This document shows, in pieces, positions 22,849-35,279 of a stretch of 64,000 bases of DNA (the first letter of the stretch is position 1; each line of letters starts with the position of its first letter). The stretch is from the NCBI GenBank assembly GCA_038049695.1, contig CP142451.1, positions 32,658,001 through 32,722,000 on the forward strand. The letters run 5' to 3'. The notes under the pieces were generated by a model. It was not told the DNA's origin. It ran no database searches and worked only from the letters and a program-made list of their open reading frames with translations. The DNA is from Cinnamomum chago. Lineage: Eukaryota > Streptophyta > Magnoliopsida > Laurales > Lauraceae. Position numbers and translations under genes: made by a program.

Positions 22849-24565
22849 TGTTGGAAGTAGGTGGGCCTCATGGACAGATTTTCAAAACTTTTAACCCGCT
22901 TGACTCAGGGATCAAGTACCTATAAGGCCATAAATCATATCTAGGATGCAATCCCTCTATCTCATCAATCATGTACAGCAATAAAACCTATCTAAAAGAT
23001 AGAAATCAGCAACACCATGCAACCAAAATATTAATCCATAACAAATAGAGAAGCAGATTATACATTTGGAGTCCGGTAGTGCTCTAATCGAGAAGAAGAC
23101 AATCAACTAGATCAAGAACTCTTCTTGAAGCAATTTGGGATCTCCAAGACCTTGTTGTCTTCCACTCTATGACTCACTATCAGATCTCTTTTCTCAAAAA
23201 AATTGATGGAAACTTTAAGAGAAAACCCTACTAGAAACTTCAAGAAACTAGAATAGAACTGGAAGGAGGAGATGAGATGTGCAACTATAGCACAAAGGAG
23301 CTGGACGTCCTCTCTTTGTTATGGACGTCCAAGAGGGGTTTGATCCCCTTTTTATAGCACTAAAAACTTCCTCCTTTTCTAATTGAAATAGAAGTTCCAC
23401 TTCCAAAATAATTAGCTAGATTCTCCTTTTTCTAATTACTATAGAAATATCACTTTCACAATAATTAGTAAGTTTACTACTACTACTATTAGAAGTCCTA
23501 CTTCAAATAAAAATAGTAACTTTCTAATTCCTTCCTTTTAGAGTTCAAGTACGATTAGTATCTTTCTAATATCTTGGGCTAGCGTGGGGACCACTAGGAA
23601 TTCCATCGAAAGCTGGCTCCAACTGGGACACAGCGACTTCACATCTCATGTGCAATGCGGGCTCATAGTTAATTGAAAATAACATCACTATATAAATGCA
23701 ATTGCACTCCAGTCCTATGAATAAATTACAAAGAATACCCTAAACTTCCCGATTACCACAAGTAGGCCCCTCCATCAATATCTATGGATCAATTGGAATA
23801 AATCCGTCTCATCCAATCTTAGATCCACATCTTATTATTCTTGAACCCCAATTAATCACAGTGATCATCAGTACCATCCAATTAACTCTTAATCGAGATA
23901 GGTGCACACTTACTAATGACAAATCCATTAATTGGCACAAGGGGATAATATAGATAGATTTCATCTTGACCATTGAATGTTCCCACAATCCTACAACCAC
24001 ATACCTAAGACACCGAGGTGTTGACCTACAGTTGGCCTCACTCATTGGTGACTCAAAGCAAATGAATAGATAGAAACTTGAGTTCATTAATGTCTCAGGA
24101 TTGAGAGCCTATTGCTAAGAAATTATGAGAGCAGACCTTAAACTTGAGACAGTATTCCATAAGGTGCTTCTCATGGTCCTTCAATACATCCAATATACCA
24201 ACACCATAATCCAAAATCTTACATTCTGACGATCGAGACAAATCACACTATCTCATAGTGATCAAAGTACTGCAACCTTATCAGACGAGATGCCCAGTCT
24301 CATCACTGGTTGTGAACATATTTAAGTATAAGATTTGTGACACATGTCTCTCGTATGTGGATTTCATCTATATACATATATCACATCTAATATACTAATG
24401 GGACCCGGTTCATCTCATGAACCATCATGTCATATGTATTGGTCATGTGCATTAAGTAATAAAACATCATTCATCTCATGAAAAAAAAGCACGATTTTAT
24501 TGATAAATAAAGAAATTAATCAATTTATTACATCATCTGATGGATTGAGGCTATACAATCTAACA
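22849..24565 (-). mobile_element. Solo LTR, copia-like, inside a SINE
   Basis: 1717 bp with ends TGTTGG and TAACA (on the minus strand TGTTAGATTG ... CCAACA), flanked by a perfect 5-bp duplication AGCTA (22844-22848 and 24566-24570). A minus-strand TATA box (CTATAAAAAGGGG, 23345-23357) sets the orientation and implies about 1.2 kb of U3. No primer site or coding region adjoins, so it is a solo LTR. The TGTTAG...CAACA ends fit copia, but no internal domain confirms that. Confidence 0.85.
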
Positions 24566-24570
24566 AGCTA

Positions 24571-24581
24571 CCCCTTAAGGT
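24571..24581 (-). mobile_element. Head fragment of the split SINE
   Basis: Eleven bases between the LTR's right target duplication and the SINE's right target duplication (24582-24595). They complete the tRNA-like 5' end of the SINE whose body is at 22705-22848. Confidence 0.75.
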
Positions 24582-24595
24582 TGGTCCAAGTGAAG

Positions 24596-26580
24596 ATAAC
24601 GCATATATAGATGCAAAATCAAAGAAGATTTAATTTCCATGAGACTAGAAAGTTGGCTTATGTGGTTTAACATGTTAGGTGTGTTAATGCACATTTTATG
24701 AGTCCATATCCTCTGAGGCCTTTTTCCCCAGTGACGTCACTGCGAGGATGCCTGCCATCTACATGGGTAGTGGTGCCTCATCCAAGGTAAGCATCCCCAT
24801 TATGATATGACAGAACGTGATTGGTCCACTCACGATCACCGTAGGTCAAAAGCCTCATAAGATCCTGATTCACATTCTACCTTTTCAAATGCCAAACAAT
24901 GTTTGTTAACTATTAAGGACATCATGATAATATGATCGACTATAATTAGGATAAACTAAAAACACAAACGACACTTGATCACATGGCTTCATCTCCTCCT
25001 TAACGTTCGCAATCAAGGTAATTATGACACTCCTTTGCTTCATTAATGCGCGGTCTTCATTATAAGTTTTGATCTCTATGATTTTCTTCTCGTCATTGAA
25101 TCCTTCTTTTACCGGATTTTGTTTAAGGAGCCATTTGTGCACAAGCCATGAAAAAAGAAATCATGTTTCCTATTCGACGGCACCAAAGTCCGACCTGGGA
25201 TAATAGGAAATTCATATCTCTTTTGGTGAGAAAAACACACAGGAAATAAAGAGGTTTTCTCTGTCGAACCGTCGCTGCACCAAACACAAATGAAGAAGGT
25301 GTAGGAAAATCCTAACGCATTATACAAATGCAAACTAAATCATGCCCTACTCAATTACCATGTAGGTCAACTCCACTTTGTGCTAAGCAGATGACAAAGG
25401 CCAGATGAGGTACCCAAAATGATTATGAGTTGGTTGCCTATCAAATTGAAACCCTACAGGATTTGTTTCTTTAGGAGAATTCATGTCTGGCGAATTTTTA
25501 AACTCTTTAAATGTTGTTCCCTCCAAGGAATTTAGGCATATTAAGGAGATTGGAATTTTGAGAATTTCAAAGGTTATCTATGACTTTTCATGTGGTTGGA
25601 ATTCAAGATTTTAGTGAAGGAACACATCATTCAGAAATGTTGAGGGACAACCATTACATCATAGTCTTTGAATCCCTAACATGACAAATTCTAATTAGGA
25701 ACTCTATTAAAGGAGGAGTTTGTTTTCTTAGTAGAATTTTTCACAAGAATTTAGAAAGTTGGAATTTTTTGGACATGATACGATCGTTTATCCCTTGGCA
25801 TTTGAAATGTTATGTTTCTTTTACAAAAAGTCTAAATTTCAGCTACCTAAAGAGTTTTAAATGACCTTTTGAAATTTCTGAAATCTCAATTTATTTTTAT
25901 TTTACTTGAGTTTTAAATGATCAATCAAGAAGAGGATTTTAGAATTGCACCTCTGAGGAAGACCTTTTATAGAGAACTTAAAATTCTCCCAACAAGAGTT
26001 CTATATGGCACACGTTTGTTGGTGAGAGTTCATCACGAGTTGGAATGCTGTGATTGGAAAAGGAGAAAAAAATCCCAAAATCCTAAAAAAAACTCAATAT
26101 CCTAATATTTGTAAGTACTTTCTTTCGTAACCAAAATTGTACTCCATTAGAAAAACACACCGCAGCTAGGTGTTACTTCACAAGTTATTTACCACATCTT
26201 AAGCCAAAACCGAAAAAATGTGCTCCACCCAAGTTTTATGTCCACTTGAGCTTAAAAACAAAAAAAGCTAAAAAAGTCCAATCACCCATATTACACTGAA
26301 CATGCATCCAACTTGAAAAGATATTTTCCTCCTAGACAAAAAACAAGAAAACAAAGGGTGGGAGTAGTGGGAAACCATCCATCATCTCCAAACGATTAGG
26401 ACTTGACTGAACTATGAACGATCAGGACTTGATAACTGGCCCCCACACTTGTAGAATTTCATTCTAAAGTCCAAACTGTTAGAATTACAATCATACTCTA
26501 ATCAAACGCAGTAAGTCCAACGCGACTGACCCCAAACCCGAATCGCATATGCCCTCGACAAATCTCCCCTCACCACTCCC
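24596..26580. other. Intergenic stretch upstream of the BASS gene
   Basis: Short open frames on the minus strand (24906-25142 and 25109-25333) and plus strand (25917-26105) show no domain, no codon signature and no recognised relatives. I leave them uncalled. Confidence 0.45.
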
Positions 26581-26586
26581 CACCTC

Positions 26587-26597
26587 TTTAAATAAAA
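26587..26597 (+). promoter_or_regulatory. Possible TATA element of the BASS gene
   Basis: TTTAAATAAAA lies about 200 bp before the chosen start codon, followed by a CT-rich stretch typical of plant 5' leaders. Prediction only. Confidence 0.35.
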
Positions 26598-26788
26598 ATC
26601 AGCAAAGCAAACAAGCAGAAACCTCATCTCTCTTCACAACAACAGCCTCTCCTTTTTCTCGTTTTCCCTCCCAACACCCAAAACCCCATCCATTTCCTTC
26701 ACGCAACAAAACAGTAAAAGCTATACTCATAAACCCTCATCTCTCACTCTCGCTTTCTCTTCCATCTCCCTTTTCCTCCCTCTTTTCC

Positions 26789-29700
26789 ATGGCTTCGATT
26801 CCTTCAACTTGCTTTCACAGATATTCTCATTCCAACTCAATCTCCTATTATACTCCTACTCCTGTAAAAGTAAAACCCATATCAATCCCTAGGCTTCGGA
26901 AGAGTCTTGGAGGAGAAGTTTCTGCATTCAAATTCAAACTCCATGCGTGTTCTTCATCTTCGTCTTCGTATATTGGGAGAGTCGGATGGCAGAGAAGGCA
27001 TGGAAACGTGTCTCTGCTATCGTTCGGATCAAACCCTAAGTTCGTTTCTGATGATGAAGAGAAGGCGGATTCCACCTCTCAGTTTCTCTCTGCAATGCTG
27101 CCTTATGTCGTCGCTGCCACCGCTGTTGCCGCCCTTGTCAATCCCGCCACCTTTACATGGTAAAATCTTGTATTTCATTTTTGTTTGTTTGCTTGGGATT
27201 GGATTCCTAGGAATTCTAAGAAATGTATTGCTAACATTGGCTAAGATTCAAGAAATGTAAGTGAATTCCTAGTTATGCAATTCCTTTGAAACAGTAAGGG
27301 TCATATCTGGTTTTAGGGTAAAGGATTATTGCTTCTCTGTTTCTTTCTCTTTCTCTTGGGGGGGGGGGGCGTGGGGTGTATTATATATGGGTTGTTTGTT
27401 AGCTACAACTTCTCTTTGGGCTGTGGGGGCCCCAGTCTGATCGAGTGGGTGGGTGCGCGGCTGGATCAGAATGAGGACCCATGTGTGGAAATTGGAAGGA
27501 TGTTGACCGTTGGATGGAAGTGATTCATGTCAGATGGTCATCCTTACAAAGATAAGGTCAATCCAACGGTGGAGATCACACCTTCTAGCCTGAAGCGATT
27601 TGGGGTCCGACCACAATCTGTATTTGGTAAGTTCTTTTCTTCTGGATTTCTAGGGTCAGTTTGTTTGCATGGAATTGAATTCCCAGAAGGTGATGGTAAA
27701 ATGGGTTCTATTGAATGAATGTTGTTAGAGGTGATGGGTGGATAATTTATATAATATGGGGCACTGACTTTCCTAGGATTTGATTGATTAGGATGATAGC
27801 TGGGTAATTATTTCCCACCGAAGGAAAGATTATTTGATCTTCACCTTTGTTTCTTGGATTTTAACTACTTTACTAGGAATATATTTCCCCGAATTACTAG
27901 GAATTCAATTCCATGCAAAAACAATTGGGGCCCTAAATTTCACAGGATTGTTTTAATGCTATTGTTCTTCTCTTTTTTCTTCTCATGGAAGATAGGAATG
28001 AGACGGTTTTGAGACTGAAAACAATGTGGGCTAATTAGGTGTCCTCCTTCTGGTATAGGGTATCAAAAGATTACTATGCCCCTGCTCTTGGTGGCATCAT
28101 GCTATCTATAGGAATTCGTCTGTCTGTCGACGATTTCGCTCTAGCATTTCAGAGGTGCTTTCATATTCCTCTGTTTCTTTTTCATTTCACAATTACAAAC
28201 TTAACATGATGCTCTGTTGCAAGTGTCGCTAGTTTTGGTGCATTGTGGGTGCGGATTGAGGATACACTTGTTTCTAACAAAAGAAAATTGTTGATCTGCA
28301 TCTCTTATTCTAAATGCACATGGGCGTCACATAAAGTAATAAAATTAGTTGGTTTTAATTACTATGAATTTGTGATTTGTTATAGTTCTTTTTACTTTTT
28401 AGATTGTAGTGGATGCTCTTTTTAAATTTTCATTGTTTTTTCGAGAGTCCATAACTTCTAAGTGAGCAGATCCTTATCTGTATCTTTTTATTAAAAGACC
28501 AACCCTTTCCTTTGTATCTGAATGAAATGGATGAGTGTCCGTGTTCTCTCGTTATGGTATATGATGTGTTATACTGTATTAATTACTAGGCACGATGTCC
28601 CATGTCCCCACCATTCATCATATTAGGTTGAAGGATCTTATCAACATCCATGAATTTGAAAATTTGGCCGTATAATTGTAAAAGGTCATGAGCTGAAGAT
28701 ACAAAGACTCAAATACCTCATATGCACCATGTTTCAAGACACTGCCTCTCGAGTCTCTCCACACAATTCTTCTTAGAGGCCAATTATGGACGACGATGCT
28801 TTGGATTGTTCACTCTCTGCACATCATATGAGTTGTACGTTCATTAAGTAGATATTTTCTTGGCGAATGTTGAATGTGAAAATTCTTTCCTGTTGTCCGT
28901 TTATATCCATCGTCGTCATTAAAGCCTTGTCCCAAATATGTTGGGGTCAGCTACATTAATTCTATTTCTCCATTTCAGTCTTTCTTGTGCGCAGAATGTA
29001 GTAGTTTCTCAGAATTCATGTTGGAGTTGCGATAAAATATTTATGCCAGCTGTCAACCTGCATAATGCAACCCAAGCTTGGGTCCGGTAGTTACAACAAA
29101 CTGGCAGAGTTTTGTTTTAATACAATCGTTACCTTTTTTTAAAAAAAATGCCATATTTCACGCTAAAATTTCCATACCAAAAATTAGGGTTCATTTTAGA
29201 ACCTTTCTTACCTACTGAAATTGTCACCACTAATATTCCCCTCTAACATCTTTTGTGGAGAAGTGCGAAAACTAATAGAACCTACTAAAATAATTGCCTT
29301 GCTATACTATGATAAGATAAGACTGTACTCTTCTAATATTCTTGCGGTATCTTGTACCAGTATCATATCTTGTGGAAAAGTGTAAAATTAATAGGACTTA
29401 CTAAATAATTGCCATACTACAGTACGAAGAGCTAAGACTGTTCCCTACTAGTAGTCTTGTGGTATCTTTTACCAGTATCATATCTTGTGGATATGGGTAG
29501 GTTATGCATATACAAGCTATGATGCCCAGATACTTGTGTGTGCCTAGCATACCGGTATCTGAAGGAAACAATACTAATACTGATACTCAGTACTGTACTC
29601 ATACTAGTTACGCAGTACTGCACTGATACTTTTATGATGTACTTTGGCATACCCTACTTAACTGATTCTTTATATCATGGATATCTATAATCTTTCTTAC

Positions 29701-32299
29701 TTTTCAACATAAAAAATGCTATAAAGGACTGTAAATAGTCAGAATTTCATTAACTTAGTAATGTAGTATTGGTGAAAAGTAATGCTTTATATAAAAAAAT
29801 CTTAAAAGTAATGCATTATATAAAAAATCTTAATATGAAATATGAAAGTTCAATGTTAAGATGTAGGATAGTCATATCTGTATCTGTTCCTGGACTATGA
29901 AAGCTGCCTAGTTATATTATTAAGAATATTCTATATTAGGAAGGTTGGATATGTTATGATAGTAATGATTTGTTTACTTATAAGGTTTTGATTAGACTTT
30001 GATTGAGAATAGATTTGATTATGATACAAGTTCTCTTGACACCATTTTTTGCAAACGAAAGACATGAGTTCTATGTGATTATGCCAGGATTTCATAGGGG
30101 ACCTGTTCAATGTTGAACGTTCTAGGCTAGGGACTGTCATTTGGGTTGTAGTGTGTAGGATTACATAATTTGCGTTCTTTAATCAGGTTAGATTACACTA
30201 ACCCAGTAAATCTAGTACTTAGCAAAATATTTGATGTTATTTTTTCTTAATTTATGATTTTATTGCAACATTTTGATAATAATTCTTTCTGTTACATGCT
30301 ATTCTTCTTTGTTTTACTTTGTCACTCAGAACCCATGCCAAGTTCTTTATGGTTTATCTGCTGCAGACCTTTACCACTGTCTATTGGATTTATGGCGCAA
30401 TACGTGCTAAAACCAATCCTAGGTCTCTTGATTGCAAGAGCATTTGGTGCGCCTCCCATGTTCTATGCCGGTTTCATCCTTACCTGTTGTGTTGCCGGTG
30501 CCCAACTGTCGAGTTATGCCAGCTTCCTGAGCAAGGGAGATGTGGCTTTGAGTATTCTGCTGACCAGTTCGACAACGATATCTTCCGTGGTGATTACACC
30601 TCTTCTTACTGGTCTTTTGATCGGCTCTGTAGTCCCTGTTGATGCAGTCGCCATGTCCAAGTCAATAATGCAGGTAAAAACTGTCATGAAGTATTCATCA
30701 TATGAGCAATCACCTATATTGTGGTGGTGGGTTTAGTGAGCCAGTCTTTTGGTTTTGCAGGTGGTACTTGTTCCTGTCGCTGCGGGCCTCATTCTCAATA
30801 CTTACGCCAAACCGATTGTCAATGTTATTCGACCTATCATGCCATTTGTCGCTATGATTTGCACTTCTTTATGTATAGGCAGCCCTCTTGCAATAAATAG
30901 GAACCAGATCCTATCTGTAGAAGGTATCCGATTACTTCTACCAGTATTGACATTTCATACTGTGGCACTTATGGTGGGATATTGGCTACCCAAATTGCCA
31001 TTTTGGAGGTAATTTGTTCCTTGTTAGTTGTTACCAAGGTTGCCTGTCAGTCCTACATATTCTGCATTTTGCTTAATTTTCCACGAAGTTAAGGTAGACC
31101 TAAACGAGGTTGGTTCACTGAAACAATTGTTAGAGACTATTAGTGAATCTGATGACAATGCTGAAAAGGTCCTGGTTCACTGAAACAATTGGTAGAGACT
31201 ATTATTGAATCTCATGGCAATGCTGAAAAGATTCTGGATCTTCATAGTTGCAGATGTGCAGGAAGACATTTAATTCCATATACATTATGTGCCACAGTTT
31301 AGTAGTTAACTTACCTTTGGTTTGATTATTTTGGAAGTAATCTAGGTTTCTGATTTGTTTCCTTTCTACTAGTGGTCTGTTCCAGGAGTATTCCTGTCTT
31401 TTCTGTGAGACCATAAAAGCTGATTGTTCTCCTCACCCAACATCCATTTTATAGTTTCTTACCATTCTAAAGAAAGTTGGTCCAATATACTCTTACAGCT
31501 TAGGTGAAGTGAAAGATTTTTTTCCCCCATAGAAAATCCTAACTTTTCATTTGTGTATCTTCACTATCATGTGAAATGCCTAGCTCATGATGATATGCCA
31601 ATTCTTGCCTGATCTCTAGTAGTTTCCTGCTGATTGATTAACTTTGGTAGCACATGTTTCTTTAGGCTGAATTTGGCTCCTTGCTATATTTAGATGGATT
31701 TATGTTTCTTTCTTTATTTCTTTTATTTTTTATATTTTTTCATATCATCCTCTTTTTGTGAGTTACGAGTTCCACACGTTCAAACATCTGGACTAAGTTG
31801 TTGAATTTGCACACCCTACCTAAAGTGCAAAGACCAAAACACAGCCTTTTGCATTGATCTAGGAAAATATTTGAGGATGTTCTGAATTTGTTTCTTTTTC
31901 TAGCTTTTGACCTCAATCAGAACAGAAGGGCTCATTTATGATTATTGTTGTTGTTACTTAATTTTATATAAACATGAGTTGTCCATCTTAGTTTAGTATC
32001 TTGTTATCCCATACAATAAGCAGAACAAAATAACTTGCTAAGATAATCTATTTTCCTTCAGGCAAGATGAAGCGGTGTGCAGGACGATTTCACTGTGCAC
32101 TGGAATGCAAAGCTCCACCCTTGCAGGGCTTCTTGCTTCGCAATTCCTTGGTAGTAGTCATGCAGTCCCCCCAGCATGCTCTGTTGTAGCCATGGCAATC
32201 ATGGGTCTCTATCTTGCTTCATTCTGGGGCAGCGGATCTCGAATTAGAGATACTATGGGGCTTTTCCCCCAAGTCAGGGATACATCATTGAACGCCTGA
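26789..32299 (+). CDS. Plastid sodium/bile acid symporter family carrier, BASS5/BASS6-type (five exons)
   Basis: A plastid inner-envelope metabolite carrier of the bile acid:sodium symporter family. Arabidopsis BASS6 moves glycolate in photorespiration and BASS5 moves 2-keto acids for methionine-derived glucosinolates. Exons, all with GT-AG introns and matching phases, are 26789-27159, 28059-28154, 30367-30673, 30761-31008 and 32062-32299, giving 419 residues. The N-terminus is a serine- and basic-rich transit peptide (residues 1 to about 75). The core has about nine hydrophobic segments and the family motifs YYAPALGGIMLSIGI, FILTCCVAGAQLSSYASFLS, LLTSSTTI, SVVPVDAVAMS and CTGMQSSTLAGLLASQFLG. 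I chose the ATG at 26789 because it opens the transit peptide; an in-frame ATG at 26549 lies in probable promoter or leader sequence. Exons look intact. Sequence alone does not separate BASS5 from BASS6, although BASS6 is likelier outside the Brassicales. Confidence 0.93.
27654..27933. mobile_element. MITE in intron 1 of the BASS gene
   Basis: Inverted ends of about 35 bp share GGGTCAGTTTGTTTGCATGG or GGGCCCCAATTGTTTTTGCA followed by ATTGAATTCC on both arms. It is flanked by CTA on the left and TAA on the right, compatible with a slightly decayed TWA duplication of PIF/Harbinger type. It lies within intron 1 (27160-28058) and leaves the splice sites untouched. Confidence 0.65.
28905..28970 (+). 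repeat. SINE-tail-like dispersed repeat in intron 2
   Basis: ATCGTCGTCATTAAAGCCTT then GTCCCAAATATGTTGGGGTC then AGCTACATTAAT is a widespread plant repeat motif known from Au-type SINEs. The 5' part of the SINE is not clear here. Confidence 0.5.
29250..29490 (+). repeat. Tandem duplication in intron 2 of the BASS gene
   Basis: Two diverged copies of about 117 bp, each from TTGTGGA(G/A)AAGTG through AATTGCC and TAAGACTGT to GGTATCTT.TACCAGTATC. Intron 2 (28155-30366) is the largest of the gene. Confidence 0.8.
31112..31230 (+). repeat. Tandem duplication in intron 4 of the BASS gene
   Basis: Two copies of a 62-bp unit (GGTTCACTGAAACAATTG... to ...AATGCTGAAAAG) with a few differences. Confidence 0.88.
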
Positions 32300-32467
32300 G
32301 GGCTGAGGCATAGTCAGCTGTGTAAATGCATGGATGTCGCGGTCCTCTGTCCGCTCTCTCCTGGTAAACCGATCAGCTCACCTTGAACCAGTTGGTTGCC
32401 AGGCATCAACTGATTTAGCAGTCTACTAAGTAACAGATTCATTGCAGATAATGGTGTAAGCTCAGAA

Positions 32468-32473
32468 AATAAA
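32468..32473 (+). terminator. Polyadenylation signal of the BASS gene
   Basis: AATAAA 169 bp after the stop codon, followed by T-rich sequence. Confidence 0.5.
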
Positions 32474-32479
32474 GATCAA

Positions 32480-33422
32480 TACAGGTGTGTTTTTGGAATC
32501 CGGAGAAGTCAACATCTTTTTTTCTGGGAAAGTTATGACCTTTTGTTGTTGTAAATATTTGGCTTATAGGGAAGGAGTATGGGCAATTACGATCTCATTT
32601 CATTATAGTTTGTATATGCCAGGTAAATGACAACAAAGAGGCATGACCAATTTATTGTGATTTGTGAGCCCACATGATATCTGAATGCTAAGATTCAAGC
32701 AGCATTATATGTGAGTAATGCCTGCATATTGAGACCTGAGGATCATTAAGGGTTCAAACTTCATGCTATTATGGGCTCATTGTAAAAGAAGATCTTGGTA
32801 TAATTTTCATTAAGAAATGCCTCAACGGAACGCACCTTTCTTTATATTACCTGGAAATATGGTGCATTTCCATTAAAAAAACAAAGCTACTCTGCGTACT
32901 TCACCCTACTTTTCTTTCGAGTACGAAGTATAAATTACAAAATAAGAGGGATGAGGGAGGAAAAGGGGGGGAGACATGAAAGGTGCTAGACGTGGAAGCG
33001 AGCATACAAACAACACTTAGGAGCTGTTTACTTGGAAAAAAAAAATACAGAGGAATTCATTGTGGAATGATCTCCACCAAAGGATTATTATCGAGGTGAG
33101 TGAACGATATGTGGTAAGGGGTGAATGATAAAAGATGGAGATGTAGATGGGACATTGACTTTTCTAAGTATTGAATTACTAGGTTGATGGTTGGGTATTT
33201 ACTTTTCATGTTCCGTTAGATACAATTTTGGGAGGTCATTTGGTGGTCATTTGTAGACATTAACGTTGGGTTTTTCATTTTTATCTACCTGTAGATATAT
33301 AATCATAGGTATTCAGGTACATGATACAAGCAGGTAGATTTTCACGGCAATGACCAAACATTGTTTTGAGCTGCTGCATTTTAGTGCCTGGATAATCACC
33401 ATTGGATTGGATAGGCCGGGTA
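32480..33422. other. Downstream flank, nothing recognised
   Basis: No further gene or element seen between the end of the BASS gene and the SINE. Confidence 0.4.
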
Positions 33423-33608
33423 TTTTTTTTTTTTTTTAAATTTGAATCCCACACTTCATGGATTATCTTTTGAAAAAGTCAAAAAATATGTATAGCTTAG
33501 GTAACTATTAACGCTCACGCCAGTCCCTCACCGTCAACCCTACAGTCAGGGATTAAACCCATATTGTTTTCTATGATAAGGAGGTGCCTCACCATTGAGA
33601 TAACAGTA
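33423..33608 (-). mobile_element. SINE
   Basis: On the minus strand: an A-box-like TTATCTCAATGGTGAGGC, a B box (GGGTTTAATCCCTG, about 33555), a body with GGTTGACGGTGAGGGACTGG, and a poly-A tail (poly-T at 33423-33437). A target duplication was not established. Confidence 0.6.
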
Positions 33609-35274
33609 GATTAGTAAAATCATTTAAAACTGGCATCTCTAAACATACTGGCATATCAAATTTTACTTCACTAGAGAAACATTGGCTCTTGAGACGTTAG
33701 AAACACGAATAAATCATGACCGTCCAATTAGATGGTGAATGTCACCCCTCATCAAAGCAAAACTTAACTCGATGATGCATGAACCAACTTTACATTGCAT
33801 CAAAGGTTTGAGTTTCTCCAAATGGGGGCTTCGTCGTATGAAAAGTTGTGAGTTACCAAAATAAAAATAAAAAACGGTTATTTGTTATGGAGGAGCACTA
33901 CAAAACGCCTCCTACTTGAGGTGGAGTTATCATGAATGGCGCTGGTTTCCTGCATTTTTTCCATCTTTAAATGAATTAAAACAACCTTCTATATTTCTCA
34001 TGTAAACAAAAGAGCATCACTCATCTTTTCTTAATTTACATTTGCGGCCCCAATTTTGAGTGGATCGAAGTCCGCGGTGAGTTTATGAATGATGATCGGT
34101 CACTATAATCAAATCGCAGAAGCATCAATTCATATAAACTGCATAGATGGTCAATCAAACATACCACAACAATGAAAGAGCTAGTGCAAGTATCACAAAT
34201 GCATTTACTTAAAGTTTAAGTTAACAAAATGAATTAAGGTTAAGTACAATGCCAATAACCAAATAATGGCCACAAAAGATGTATCTATAATCAAAATAAA
34301 AGATACCCAGAAAGGGTGGCATGTATGGCTCTCATGTGCACAACGTCACACTAAGTTTGCACGCCACTCGTAAGTGCCCTTTGCTAGCGGATCCTCTGTG
34401 ACTGCCTCAACCTCTTGCTTGATAGGGGTGATGACAATGTAGAACCAAATGTAGCATCTTCAGATTATAATAATCTAGCAGTTAAATAAATAAATATATA
34501 TATATAAAAGATAATATGCATCAATAAAGAGTGATGACAATAAAATATCATAAGAGTAACAATAAGCGGAAAGTTAGGGATAAATGCATGAATAAAGACC
34601 ATACTATAAGAATCATTAGGACTCTAACAACATGACACTCCACATAGACTAATGCATCAGGATAGGTCCGATCATAATCATAATGCAACCCGGGCGAATC
34701 CGGTCCAAACAAATGCAAACAACACGGTTGCGCATTAACTTCACATAATACACGTTGGCCGATGGCATATATCCACCTCTCAATTGAAGACGGTAAATAC
34801 ATACATGCAAATAAGCCCTAACCACAAGGTGGCACCCAAACCGTAGGAGACTGAATCAACCGGGTGATGCCTGACTCAAAGGATCGCAAAACACACAACA
34901 CTGTGCCCCACGAGACTCTCATTGAGTATCACAACCAAAGCAATGCAAAGCGAAAAGGAACTACTCCACACGTGTATTTCACCTAAACATATCTATAATC
35001 ACCATTTGAGTAGTCCCGATACCTCCTCCGCTAGCCCGAAGCACATCGTAATGGATCACCTACTAATAAACCATCTCCCACGAAGTTGGGCCGCAAAGTT
35101 CATAAATCCATCCAAGTCCATATTAATCCCTTTGCACATAAAACGAGCAACATAAAAGACTGATGAGAAGGATAGATACATGCACGCGTCATGTAATACA
35201 CAGAAACACTAACCTATCCGGCAATTCATGATTAATGAGTGAAAGGGGTGTACACTAGCCGACTTAAGTTTAGG
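33609..35274. other. Unassigned flank of the solo LTR
   Basis: Non-coding. Before the two later insertions this sequence continued into 37860-38654 and then 62228 onward. Confidence 0.45.
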
Positions 35275-35279
35275 GGTTG

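Noticed and set aside
24906-25333. Two minus-strand open frames of 74-78 residues
   Set aside because: No recognised family, no splice context and no conservation evidence available.
26549-26788. In-frame upstream extension of the BASS gene start
   Set aside because: It would put a Ser/Pro-rich stretch before a proper transit peptide, and a TATA-like element lies inside it.
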